Shown piece after piece: positions 15,945 through 24,765 of a stretch of 64,000 nucleotides of DNA. The notes beneath the pieces are model-generated. The model saw only the letters and a program-made list of their open reading frames with translations, had not been told where the DNA came from and did no database searches. Location of the stretch: assembly GCF_014190935.1 (NCBI RefSeq), contig NZ_JACHVV010000006.1:62001-126000 (forward strand), read 5' to 3'. Source of the DNA: Chryseomonas sp014190935 (lineage in GTDB: Bacteria > Pseudomonadota > Gammaproteobacteria > Pseudomonadales > Pseudomonadaceae). The position numbers were made by a program, and so were the translations under genes. Within the stretch, counting starts at the first letter, position 1, and every line of letters begins with the position of its first letter.

Positions 15945-16835
15945 TCATTCCCCGTTGCCGAACAGGTCTTCGCTGGTGCGTCGCGCGATGGCGCAGAAAT
16001 CCTCGCCGTCGGCCAGGGTCTCGGCGCTGGCCTTCCAGGCCTGGGCCGTGGCCGCGGCCAGCGGCAGGTCGAGGCCGAGTTCGGCGATGAGCTGCTGGGC
16101 CAGGCCCACGTCCTTGCGCATCAGGCCCATGGTGAAGCCGGAGTCGTAGGCCTTGTTGAGCACCCAGGTAGGGAACATGCCCTGGCTGGCGGCGCTGCGC
16201 CCGGAGCCGGCATTGATGCCTTCGAGCAGCTTTTCCGGGGCGACGCCGGCACGGGCGGCCATGGTGACGGCTTCCGCGGTGGTGATCAGGTGCGCCGCGG
16301 CGAGGAGGTTATTGGCAATCTTGGCGATGTTGCCGGCACCCACGGCGCCGATGTGCACCCGGGTGGCGCTCATGGCTTCCAGCGCCGGCAGCGCCTTGGC
16401 CAGGGCCGCCTCGCTGCCGCCGATGACCATGGTCATGGTGCCGGCCGCGGCACCGGCGGGGCCGCCGGAGACCGGGGCATCGAGGAAATCGGCGCCGACC
16501 TCGGCAAAGGCCGCCGCCACCCGGCGACTGGTCTCCGGGGTGGAGGTGGTGGTGTCGACCACCACGGTGCCCGGCCGCACGCGGCTGACCAGACCCGCCT
16601 CGCCCAGGCACACGGCCTCGACATGCTCGGCCTTGGGCAGCGACAGCACGATGACGTCGCAGCTGGCGGCCAGGGCCGCCAGGTCGCCGGCGATGGCCAC
16701 GCCCTGGGCGGCGACCCGCTCGCAGGCGGCGCTGGAGGGATCCAGCCCGGTGACGGTCACGCCCTTGCGCGCCAGGGTGATCGCCATGTTGCCGCCCATG
16801 TTGCCGAGTCCGATGACCCCGACCTGCCTGCCCAT
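15945..16835 (-). CDS. 3-hydroxyisobutyrate dehydrogenase-like NAD(P)-binding protein
   Basis: The protein is a beta-hydroxyacid dehydrogenase of 296 residues. The Rossmann motif GLGNMGGNMA lies at residues 9-18, the substrate loop DAPVSGGPAGA near 119-129, and the catalytic Lys172 in GAGNIAKIANN. GAGGAA upstream of the ATG at 16835 fixes the start; the frame continues further up without conservation. It is the first gene of the operon with the aldehyde dehydrogenase and the amidohydrolase. The family covers hydroxyisobutyrate, tartronate semialdehyde and related acids, so a hydroxy acid or semialdehyde in a shared path with the next gene is likely. Confidence 0.87.
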   Translation of the reverse strand: MGRQVGVIGLGNMGGNMAITLARKGVTVTGLDPSSAACERVAAQGVAIAGDLAALAASCDVIVLSLPKAEHVEAVCLGEAGLVSRVRPGTVVVDTTTSTPETSRRVAAAFAEVGADFLDAPVSGGPAGAAAGTMTMVIGGSEAALAKALPALEAMSATRVHIGAVGAGNIAKIANNLLAAAHLITTAEAVTMAARAGVAPEKLLEGINAGSGRSAASQGMFPTWVLNKAYDSGFTMGLMRKDVGLAQQLIAELGLDLPLAAATAQAWKASAETLADGEDFCAIARRTSEDLFGNGE

Positions 16836-16973
16836 GCCTTGTTCCTCTTCTTCGAATTGGCGGTGACCGACCCGGTGGCCGACCCCTTGGCGATCGAGTA
16901 TGGGAGGACCAGGCATCACCACCAATACGGCATTCGGACTTTCATGTTGCGCAAAAGGCAACGACGGCTGAGG

Positions 16974-17030
16974 GCACCAGCATCGTGCAAAGGCACGATT
17001 CGAGGGCACTGCTCGGCCCCAGGCTGGTGC
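16974..17030 (+). promoter_or_regulatory. Two NtrC-like enhancer sites upstream of urtA
   Basis: GCACC-AGCAT-CGTGC (16974-16988) and GCCCC-AGGCT-GGTGC (17016-17030) each match the NtrC dyad GCACC-N5-GGTGC with one mismatch. Their centres are 42 bp apart, about four helical turns, on the same face of the DNA. Relative to the start site implied by the sigma-54-like element at 17097 they lie near -141 and -99, close to the placement of the classic glnA enhancer pair. Found by eye; no matrix score was computed. The remainder of the 342-bp gap holds no gene that I can support. Confidence 0.5.
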
Positions 17031-17096
17031 AGAGCCACCAACCGCGCGACCGCGGCTGCAGGCAAAGCGCCAGTCACCGTGCGCCTTTGCGAACCC

Positions 17097-17112
17097 TGGC
17101 ACAATTCCTGAA
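17097..17112 (+). promoter_or_regulatory. Sigma-54-like promoter of the urt operon
   Basis: TGGCAC (17097-17102), five bases, CTGAA (17108-17112) has a perfect -24 element and a weak -12 element (TTGCA expected). Position 66 bp ahead of the urtA start, together with the NtrC-like sites, supports nitrogen control of urea uptake. The lack of the GC in the -12 box is the main doubt. Confidence 0.4.
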
Positions 17113-17177
17113 AAGGCGCCCTGGCTGGCCAGCAGTCCAGCCCAACAACAGCGCACGTTCGCTAAGGAGCCTTTCGC

Positions 17178-18452
17178 ATGAAGCGCCGCCCACTACTGAA
17201 GACCACCCTTGCCGCGTCCGCTCTGCTCATGAGCGGTCTGTTTCCCTGGAGTGCCGCCCACGCCGCGGACACCATCAAGGTCGGTATCTTGCATTCGCTG
17301 TCTGGCACCATGGCCATCTCCGAGACCTCGCTCAAGGACATGGCGCTGATGACCATCGACGAGATCAACGCCAAGGGCGGGGTACTGGGCAAGAAGCTGG
17401 AACCCGTGGTGGTGGATCCGGCCTCCAACTGGCCGCTGTTCGCCGAGAAGGCGCGCCAGCTGGTGACCCAGGACAAGGTCGCGGTCACCTTCGGCTGCTG
17501 GACCTCGGTCTCGCGCAAATCGGTCCTGCCGGTCTACGAAGAACTCAACGGCCTGCTGTTCTACCCGGTGCAGTACGAAGGCGAAGAGATGTCGCCCAAC
17601 GTCTTCTACACCGGCGCGGCACCGAACCAGCAGGCCATCCCGGCGGTGGAATACCTGATGAGCGAAGAAGGCGGCGGCGCCAAGCGCTTCTTCCTGCTGG
17701 GCACCGACTACGTCTATCCGCGCACCACCAACAAGATTCTCAGATCCTTCCTGCACAGCAAGGGCGTGCAGGACAAGGACATCGAAGAGGTCTACACCCC
17801 CTTCGGCCACAGCGATTACCAGACCATCGTCGCCAACATCAAGAAGTTCTCCGCCGGCGGCAAGACCGCGGTGGTCTCCACCATCAACGGCGACTCCAAC
17901 GTGCCCTTCTACAAGGAACTGGGCAACCAGGGCCTGAAGGCCACCGACGTGCCGGTAGTGGCCTTCTCGGTGGGCGAGGAAGAACTGCGCGGCATCGACA
18001 CCAAGCCGCTGGTGGGCCAGCTGGCCGCCTGGAACTACTTCGAGTCGCTGGATAACCCGGTGAACAAGAAGTTCGTCGAGGCCTGGAAGGCCTACGCCAA
18101 GGCCAAGAACCTGCCCAACTACCAGACCGCCGTGACCAACGACCCCATGGAAGCCACCTACATCGGCATCCACATGTGGGCCCAGGCGGTGGAAAAGGCC
18201 GGCAGCACCGACGTCGACAAGGTCCGCAAGGCCATGGCCGGCCAGACCTTCGCGGCGCCGGACGGCTACACCGTGAAGATGGACGAGAAGAACCATCACC
18301 TGCACAAGCCAGTGATGATCGGTGAGGTCCAGGACGACGGTCAGTTCAACGTCGTCTGGCAGACCGAGGGCCCGGTCCGCGCCCAGCCCTGGAGCCCCTA
18401 CATCCCCGGCAACGACAAGAAGTCCGACGAACCGGTGAAGAGCGGCCAGTAA
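17178..18452 (+). CDS. urtA: Urea ABC transporter, periplasmic urea-binding protein
   Basis: UrtA captures urea in the periplasm and hands it to the UrtBC permease. The 424-residue precursor has a signal peptide ending near AAHAA (residues 26-30). The start KRRPLLKTT resembles a twin-arginine signal, so export by Tat is possible. The mature part is of the branched-amino-acid/amide-binding type (VGILHSLSGTMAISE, VTFGCWTSVSRKSVLP, QYEGEEMSPNVFYTGAAPNQQ), the last two segments being typical of UrtA. AAGGAG at 17164 precedes the ATG. First gene of urtABCDE. Confidence 0.95.
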   Translation: MKRRPLLKTTLAASALLMSGLFPWSAAHAADTIKVGILHSLSGTMAISETSLKDMALMTIDEINAKGGVLGKKLEPVVVDPASNWPLFAEKARQLVTQDKVAVTFGCWTSVSRKSVLPVYEELNGLLFYPVQYEGEEMSPNVFYTGAAPNQQAIPAVEYLMSEEGGGAKRFFLLGTDYVYPRTTNKILRSFLHSKGVQDKDIEEVYTPFGHSDYQTIVANIKKFSAGGKTAVVSTINGDSNVPFYKELGNQGLKATDVPVVAFSVGEEELRGIDTKPLVGQLAAWNYFESLDNPVNKKFVEAWKAYAKAKNLPNYQTAVTNDPMEATYIGIHMWAQAVEKAGSTDVDKVRKAMAGQTFAAPDGYTVKMDEKNHHLHKPVMIGEVQDDGQFNVVWQTEGPVRAQPWSPYIPGNDKKSDEPVKSGQ

Positions 18453-18454
18453 CG

Positions 18455-18702
18455 CCCTCTCACCCCCGGCCATTCTCCCGGAGGGAGAGGAGAGCAAAAC
18501 GCCGCTCAGCTTGTAGCTCTTGCCCCCTCTCCCCTCGGGAGAGGGTTGGGGTGAGGGCAAAAGGCGCGCCGAGGCCAACAGCTCTTCCCCCTCTCTCCTT
18601 GGGAGAGGGCCAAGGCGCTTCCCGCCAGAACCGGAAGCGCCGCACCACCACCGCTCCGCTCTTCCCCTCTCCCCCCGGGAGAGGGCTGGGGTGAGGGCCC
18701 GC
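18455..18702. repeat. Cluster of four family-1 palindromes between urtA and urtB
   Basis: The 358-bp gap between urtA and urtB holds four copies at about 18455-18490, 18521-18559, 18586-18610 and 18662-18700. The second and fourth are the fullest, of the form CCCTCTCCC..GGGAGAGGG followed by TTGGGGTGAGGG or CTGGGGTGAGGG. Position inside an operon right after the binding-protein gene fits a role in slowing transcription or protecting the urtA message. That would yield more binding protein than permease. No gene is seen here. Confidence 0.8.
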
Positions 18703-18810
18703 CAGCGCACCCGGCCACACGGTCCGGTGCCCGGCACCAGAAACGAGGCCACGCCCGCCATCCCCCCGGAGACGCCGTGCAGGAGCCTTTACCCATCGAC
18801 GAGGCCGAGC

Positions 18811-20379
18811 ATGTCCCTACGCCTTTTTCTTCTGCCCCTGCTGTTGCTGCTCGTTGGCACCGCCCAGGCCGGCCCCGCCGCCGAGCTGGCCGCCGCCAGC
18901 GCCAACGACCAGGCCAAACTGCTGCAGGACTGGGCCGCCGCGCCCGATCCCGCCCAGCTCCCGGTGCTCCAGGCACTGCAGGACGGTCGCCTCTATGTCG
19001 ACGAAGACAAGCGGCCCTTCTACAAGACCGGCGACAGCTACAGCGCCGCCGAAGGTGACGCCACGGCGCCCACCGGCACGCCCAAGCAGATCCGCCTGAA
19101 CAACCGCCTGCGCGTCCTCATCGGCGCCGCCCAGGCCAGCGGCGGGCTGCTGTCGGCGGATGCCGGCGTACGCCTGACCGCCGCCCAGGCCCTGCGCCAG
19201 GAAGCCAAGCCCGAGCAGCGTGCCTTCCTGGAAAAACGCCTGCAGAGCGAAGCCGACAAGGACGTCAAAGGCGCCCTCGTCGCCGCCCTGGCCAATCTGC
19301 AGCTGACCGATCCCGATCCCGCCGTGCGCCTGGCCGCGGTGCGCCTGCTCGGCGAATCCGGCGAGCCCCAGGCCAAGACCCGCCTGCAGGCCCTGCTCGA
19401 TCCGGCCGTGGAAGCCAACGACGACGTCCGCAAGGCCGCCGCCACCGGCCTCGCCCAGGTGGACCGCAAGCTGCTGCTGGGCGATCTGCTCGGCCAGGCC
19501 TTCACCGGGCTGTCGCTGGGCTCCATCCTGCTACTGGCCGCCCTGGGCCTGGCCATCACCTATGGCCTGCTCGGCGTCATCAACATGGCCCACGGCGAGA
19601 TGCTGATGCTCGGCGCCTACAGCACCTATATGGTGCAGCTGACCCTGCAGCGCCTGGCGCCCGAATGGCTGGCCTGGTATCCGCTGCTGGCCCTGCCGGT
19701 AGCCTTCGCCGTCACCGCCGCCATCGGCATGGCGCTGGAGCGCACCGTGATCCGCCACCTCTATGGCCGACCGCTGGAAACCCTGCTGGCGACCTGGGGC
19801 ATCAGCCTGATGCTGATCCAGGCGGTGCGGGTGCTGTTCGGCGCCCAGAACGTCGAGGTGGCCAACCCGGCCTGGCTGTCCGGCGGCATCCAGGTGCTGC
19901 CCAACCTGCTCCTGCCGTGGAACCGCGTGATCATCCTCGGCTTCGTGGTCTTCGTGCTGGTCCTGACCTGGGCCCTGCTGAACAAGACCCGGCTGGGCCT
20001 CAACGTGCGCGCCGTGACCCAGAATCGCAACATGGCCGCCTGCTGCGGCGTACCGACGGGCCGCATCGACATGCTCGCCTTCGGCCTCGGTTCCGGCATC
20101 GCCGGTCTGGGCGGCGTGGCCCTGTCGCAGATCGGCAACGTCGGTCCGGACCTCGGCCAGAGCTACATCATCGACTCCTTCCTGGTGGTGGTGCTCGGCG
20201 GCGTCGGCCAACTGGCTGGCAGCGTGCTGGCGGCCTTCGGCCTGGGCATCGTCAACAAGATCCTCGAACCCCAGATCGGCGCCGTGCTGGGCAAGATCCT
20301 CATCCTCGGCCTGATCATCCTGTTCATCCAGAAGCGGCCCCAGGGCCTGTTCGCCCTCAAGGGGAGGGTCATCGATTGA
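18811..20379 (+). CDS. urtB: Urea ABC transporter permease UrtB
   Basis: UrtB is one of two inner-membrane permease subunits. From the ATG at 18811 (GAGG six bases upstream) it has 522 residues: a signal-like hydrophobic start ending near AQAG, a roughly 200-residue soluble region with HEAT-like helices (for example DPDPAVRLAAVRLLGESGE), then a LivH-type permease domain beginning near residue 230 (GLSLGSILLLAALGLAITYG). The long N-terminal domain is normal for UrtB and separates it from LivH. An upstream in-frame ATG at 18520 would read through the family-1 repeats and is rejected. Confidence 0.93.
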   Translation: MSLRLFLLPLLLLLVGTAQAGPAAELAAASANDQAKLLQDWAAAPDPAQLPVLQALQDGRLYVDEDKRPFYKTGDSYSAAEGDATAPTGTPKQIRLNNRLRVLIGAAQASGGLLSADAGVRLTAAQALRQEAKPEQRAFLEKRLQSEADKDVKGALVAALANLQLTDPDPAVRLAAVRLLGESGEPQAKTRLQALLDPAVEANDDVRKAAATGLAQVDRKLLLGDLLGQAFTGLSLGSILLLAALGLAITYGLLGVINMAHGEMLMLGAYSTYMVQLTLQRLAPEWLAWYPLLALPVAFAVTAAIGMALERTVIRHLYGRPLETLLATWGISLMLIQAVRVLFGAQNVEVANPAWLSGGIQVLPNLLLPWNRVIILGFVVFVLVLTWALLNKTRLGLNVRAVTQNRNMAACCGVPTGRIDMLAFGLGSGIAGLGGVALSQIGNVGPDLGQSYIIDSFLVVVLGGVGQLAGSVLAAFGLGIVNKILEPQIGAVLGKILILGLIILFIQKRPQGLFALKGRVID

Positions 20380-21451
20380 ACCAGCCACTCGCGCTTACCG
20401 CTGTGCAGAAGGCCGGCCCGCGCCTGAGCTTGGCCGTGCTCGGCCTGGCCCTCGCCGTGCTGATCGCCCTGCCGCTGCTGTCCCTGCTGCCGGCCGACAA
20501 CCCCTTCCAGGTCTCGGCCTACACCCTCACCCTGGTGGGCAAGATCCTCTGCTATGCCATCGTCGCCCTGGCGCTGGACCTGGTCTGGGGCTACGCCGGG
20601 ATGCTCTCCCTCGGCCACGGACTGTTCTTCGCCCTCGGCGGCTACGCCATGGGCATGTACCTGATGCGCCAGGCCGCCGGTGACGGTCTGCCGCCGTTCA
20701 TGAGCTTTCTCTCCTGGACCCGCTATCCCTGGTTCTGGGCCGGCACCGACCATTTCCTCTGGGCGCTGTGCCTGGCGGTACTGGCCCCCGGTCTGCTGGC
20801 CCTGGCGTTCGGCTTCTTCGCCTTCCGCTCGAAGATCAAGGGCGTCTACTTCTCGATCATGACCCAGGCGCTGACCTTTGCCGGCATGCTGCTGTTCTTT
20901 CGCAACGAGACCGGCTTCGGCGGCAACAACGGCTTTACCGGCTTCACCACCCTGCTGGGCTTTCCGGTGGCCGCCCAGGGCACCCGCGCGGTGCTCTTCC
21001 TGCTCACCGTGGCCCTGCTGGTGGCCAGTCTCTGGCTGGGCTGGCGCCTGGCGCAGAGCAAGTTCGGCCGCATCCTCACGGCGATCCGCGACGCCGAGAA
21101 CCGGGTGACCTTCTGCGGCTACGATCCGCGCGGTTTCAAGCTGTTCGTCTGGGTGCTCTCGGCGGTGCTCTGCGGCCTGGCCGGGGCGCTCTACGTACCC
21201 CAGGTGGGCATCATCAACCCCAGCGAGATGGCCCCGACCAACTCCATCGAAGCGGCCATCTGGGTCGCCCTCGGCGGACGCGGCAGCCTGATCGGCCCGG
21301 TGCTCGGCGCCGGCATCGTCAACGGCGCCAAGAGCTGGTTCACCGTGGCCTTTCCCGAATACTGGCTGTTCTTCCTCGGCGCCCTGTTCATCGTCGTCAC
21401 CCTCTATCTGCCGCGTGGCGTGATCGGCCTCATCAAGAAGGAGCGCGACGC

Positions 21452-21455
<4 letters not shown>
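20376..21455 (+). CDS. urtC: Urea ABC transporter permease UrtC
   Basis: This is the second permease subunit, LivM-type, 359 residues with about nine to ten membrane spans (VWGYAGMLSLGHGLFFALGG is the family core). No ATG fits: I place the start at the TTG at 20376, which overlaps the urtB stop (TTGA) and has GGGGAGG at 20360-20366. The stop overlaps the urtD ATG (ATGA). The whole urtB-C-D stretch is translationally coupled. Confidence 0.92.
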
Positions 21456-22297
<842 letters not shown>

Positions 22298-22317
22298 CGC
22301 GCGGTCGCGCCCCTGTC

Positions 22318-22408
22318 CGTAGGTTGGGTTGAGACGGCTCCACAGTCGAAGCCCAACACCGATACGGACCGGGAGCGTTGGGCTTCGCTCCGCTCAACCC
22401 AACCTACG
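22318..22408. repeat. Family-2 inverted repeat pair, copy 2 (inside the urt operon)
   Basis: CGTAGGTTGGGTTGAG is answered by CTCAACCCAACCTACG, with GAAGCCCAAC and GTTGGGCTTCG between. It separates urtD from urtE, whose genes are otherwise expected to be adjacent. An in-frame ATG within the repeat (22378) is not taken as the urtE start. Confidence 0.85.
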
Positions 22409-22458
22409 TCGGCAGGCCATCCGGCCTGCCAGAGACCAGACAACCGGCCGAGGCCCCC

Positions 22459-23157
22459 ATGCTCCAGGTCAACGAACTCCATCAGTACTACGGCGGCAGC
22501 CACATCCTGCGTGGCCTGTCCTTCGACGCGCCCATCGGCGAGGTCACCAGCCTGCTCGGCCGCAACGGCGTCGGCAAGACCACCCTGCTGCGCTGCCTCA
22601 TGGGCCTGATCCCGGCCAAGCGCGGCAGCGTCACCTGGGAAGGCCAGGACATCACCTCCCGCAAGCCGCACCAGCGGGTGCAGTCCGGCATCGCCTACGT
22701 GCCCCAGGGCCGCGAGATCTTTCCGCGCCTCACCGTCGAGGAAAATCTGCTCATGGGCCTGTCGCGCTTTCCCGCCCGGGAAGCCCGCGAGGTACCCGAA
22801 TCCATCTACGAACTCTTCCCCGTGCTGCGGCAGATGCGCCAGCGTCGCGGTGGCGACCTCTCCGGCGGCCAGCAGCAGCAACTGGCCATCGGCCGCGCCC
22901 TGGCCAGCCGCCCGCGCCTGCTGATCCTCGACGAACCCACCGAGGGCATCCAGCCCTCGGTGATCAAGGAGATCGGCACCGTCATAGCCCACCTGGCCAA
23001 GCGCGGCGACATGGCCATCCTGCTGGTGGAGCAGTTCTACGACTTCGCCAGTGAACTGGCCGACGGCTACCTGGTGATGTCCCGTGGCGAGATCGTCCAG
23101 CGCGGCCGCGGGGTCGACATGGAGGTGGAAGGGGTACGGGGACTGGTGGCGATCTAG
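22459..23157 (+). CDS. urtE: Urea ABC transporter ATP-binding protein UrtE
   Basis: UrtE is the second ATPase subunit, 232 residues, LivF type: Walker A GRNGVGKTT, Q-loop YVPQGREIFP, signature LSGGQQQQLA, Walker B LLILDEPTEGIQPSV, and the switch region LLVEQ. The start at 22459 (MLQVNELHQYYGGSHIL) matches UrtE N-termini; the frame extends 27 codons further into the family-2 repeat, which I regard as accidental. It closes the five-gene urea uptake operon. Confidence 0.94.
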   Translation: MLQVNELHQYYGGSHILRGLSFDAPIGEVTSLLGRNGVGKTTLLRCLMGLIPAKRGSVTWEGQDITSRKPHQRVQSGIAYVPQGREIFPRLTVEENLLMGLSRFPAREAREVPESIYELFPVLRQMRQRRGGDLSGGQQQQLAIGRALASRPRLLILDEPTEGIQPSVIKEIGTVIAHLAKRGDMAILLVEQFYDFASELADGYLVMSRGEIVQRGRGVDMEVEGVRGLVAI

Positions 23158-23220
23158 CGGGCCAGGGTCGATAATCGAACGCTTCCGCAGCCTGCCCTGC
23201 CACCCGCCCGACCGACTCGA

Positions 23221-23247
23221 TTGACGGAATTAACCGGCTGGTACATT
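23221..23247 (+). promoter_or_regulatory. Possible operator/promoter before aroQ
   Basis: An AT-rich patch in the 146-bp gap holds TTGACG and, 15 bases on, TACATT, with the partly symmetrical TTAACCGGCTGGTACA between them. It could be a promoter covered by a dimeric repressor site. Spacing is shorter than ideal, so this is a weak call. Confidence 0.3.
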
Positions 23248-23303
23248 TTCTCTCCAGTGCCGGGCAGCGCCTGCCCGGCAAGACAACAAGAGAGAAGGCT
23301 GTC

Positions 23304-23747
23304 ATGTCCTCCCGCCGCATCCTGGTCCTCAACGGACCCAACCTCAATCTGCTCGGCACCCGCGAGCCCGCCACCTACGGCCACGAGACCCTGGCCGACG
23401 TCGCCCGGCTGTGTACCGAGACCGCCGCCGCCGAGGGTTACGAGGTGGACTTCCGCCAGACCAACCACGAAGGCGAATTGCTCGACTGGATCCACGCGGC
23501 CCGCGGCGCCTATGCCGGGGTGGTGATCAATCCCGCCGCCTGGACCCACACCTCGGTGGCCTTGCGCGACGCCCTGGTGGCCAGCGAGCTGCCGGTCTAC
23601 GAGGTGCACCTGTCCAACGTGCATCGCCGCGAAGCCTTCCGTCATCATTCCTATGTCTCGGGCATCGCCGTCGGCGTCATCTGCGGCCTCGGCAGCCAGG
23701 GATATCGCGCCGCCATCGCCGCCCTCATCGCCCACCAGGGAAACTAA
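23304..23747 (+). CDS. aroQ: Type II 3-dehydroquinate dehydratase
   Basis: AroQ interconverts 3-dehydroquinate and 3-dehydroshikimate. The 147-residue protein has the type II signature (ILVLNGPNLNLLGTREPATYG with the catalytic Tyr near residue 25), QTNHEGELLDWIH, INPAAWTHTS and EVHLSNVHRREAFRHHS. It precedes a quinate/shikimate-dehydrogenase-like gene by five bases, so I favour a catabolic role, with the biosynthetic enzymes elsewhere. A biosynthetic role cannot be excluded. Confidence 0.94.
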   Translation: MSSRRILVLNGPNLNLLGTREPATYGHETLADVARLCTETAAAEGYEVDFRQTNHEGELLDWIHAARGAYAGVVINPAAWTHTSVALRDALVASELPVYEVHLSNVHRREAFRHHSYVSGIAVGVICGLGSQGYRAAIAALIAHQGN

Positions 23748-23751
23748 CGCC

Positions 23752-24606
23752 ATGACCGCACCCAAATCCGTCCTCGCCGGCCTCATCGGCGCCGGCATCC
23801 AGGCCTCGCTGACGCCCGCCATGCACGAACGCGAAGGCGACGCCCAGGGCCTCAGATACCTCTATCGGCTGATCGACCTGGATGCCCTCGGCCTCGCTGC
23901 AGACGCCCTGCCCGAGTTGCTGCAGGCCGCCCAGCGCACCGGCTTCACCGGCCTCAACATCACCTTTCCTTGCAAGCAGGCGATCATCCCGCTGCTCGAC
24001 GACCTCTCTCCCGAGGCGCGCGGCATCGGCGCGGTGAATACCGTGGTGCTGGCCGACGGCCGCACCGTGGGCCACAACACCGACTGCCTGGGCTTCGCCG
24101 AAGGCTTTCGCCGCGGCCTGCCGGACGTAGCCAAGCGCCTGGTGGTGCAACTGGGCGCCGGCGGTGCCGGCAGCGCCGTGGCCCACGCCCTGCTCGCCGA
24201 GGGTGTCGACCAGCTGTTCATCTTCGATGTCGAGGCCGAGCGGGCCCAGGCGCTGGTGGACAACCTGACCCGCCACTTCGGCCCCGGGCGCGCCGCGGTC
24301 GGCACCGACCGGGCCGCCGCGGTCGCCGCTGCCGATGGCCTGGTCAACACCTCGCCGGTGGGCATGGCCAAGCTGCCCGGCATGCCACTGCCGGCCGAGT
24401 TGCTGCATTCCGGACTCTGGGTCGCCGAGATCATCTACTTCCCGCTGGAAACCGAGCTGCTGCGCCAGGCCCGCGCCCTCGGCTGCCGCACCCTGGATGG
24501 CGGCACCATGGCCGTGTTCCAGGCGGTCAAGGCCTTCGAACTCTTCAGCGGTCGTAGCGCCGACGCCGAACGCATGCAGGCCCATTTCGCCGAATTGCGC
24601 GGCTAG
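23752..24606 (+). CDS. Quinate/shikimate dehydrogenase-type protein (AroE family)
   Basis: The 284-residue NAD(P)-dependent enzyme belongs to the shikimate dehydrogenase family. The catalytic Lys lies in NITFPCKQ and Asp in GHNTDCLGF; the Rossmann motif is GAGGAGSAVAHAL. At the substrate site it has S-L-T (QASLTPAMHE) where biosynthetic AroE has S-x-S, and the run TPAMHE is what I recall of the quinate/shikimate dehydrogenases of Corynebacterium. I therefore favour oxidation of quinate or shikimate. Coupled to aroQ; followed by a family-2 repeat and a terminator. Confidence 0.82.
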   Translation: MTAPKSVLAGLIGAGIQASLTPAMHEREGDAQGLRYLYRLIDLDALGLAADALPELLQAAQRTGFTGLNITFPCKQAIIPLLDDLSPEARGIGAVNTVVLADGRTVGHNTDCLGFAEGFRRGLPDVAKRLVVQLGAGGAGSAVAHALLAEGVDQLFIFDVEAERAQALVDNLTRHFGPGRAAVGTDRAAAVAAADGLVNTSPVGMAKLPGMPLPAELLHSGLWVAEIIYFPLETELLRQARALGCRTLDGGTMAVFQAVKAFELFSGRSADAERMQAHFAELRG

Positions 24607-24613
24607 TCCCCAG

Positions 24614-24696
24614 CGTTGGGCTTCGCTGCGCTCAACCCAACCTACCTCGCTCATCCGTAGGTTGGGTTGAGACAGCCCCACCGTCGAAGCCCAACG
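24614..24696. repeat. Family-2 inverted repeat pair, copy 3 (opposite arrangement)
   Basis: Here the order is reversed: GTTGGGCTTCGCTGCGCTCAACCCAACCTAC comes first (split over 24615-24645), then GTAGGTTGGGTTGAG...CGAAGCCCAAC. The two monomers thus point outward rather than inward, unlike copies 1, 2 and 4. It lies just past the aroE-like stop. Confidence 0.8.
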
Positions 24697-24723
24697 ACCC
24701 CGCACCTGATCTAGCGCCCATGA

Positions 24724-24751
24724 AAAAGGGGAGGCCTCGGCCTCCCCTTTT
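24724..24751. terminator. Bidirectional intrinsic terminator
   Basis: AAAAGGGGAGG, a six-base loop, CCTCCCCTTTT: an 11-bp stem with A and T tracts on both sides, placed between the convergent aroE-like gene and the YgiQ-family gene. Confidence 0.88.
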
Positions 24752-24765
24752 CTCCTGCCCTCGCC

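Noticed and set aside
13354..16149. A 931-codon open frame on the plus strand
   Set aside because: It runs antisense through the amidohydrolase, aldehyde dehydrogenase and part of the hydroxyacid dehydrogenase genes. Its composition (His/Gly/Arg/Ala-rich, no domain) is that of a GC-rich shadow frame.
16941..16956. A second sigma-54-like element (GGAC...TTGC) upstream of urtA
   Set aside because: The spacing between the GG and GC pairs is one base too long, and the -24 half is poor; the element at 17097 fits better.
18520..18810. N-terminal extension of UrtB through the family-1 repeats
   Set aside because: The reading frame crosses four palindromes; the ATG at 18811 gives a proper signal-like hydrophobic start with a ribosome site.
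22378..22458. N-terminal extension of UrtE through the family-2 repeat
   Set aside because: The 27 extra residues are simply the translation of the repeat and have no counterpart in the ABC domain; the ATG at 22459 gives the normal UrtE start.
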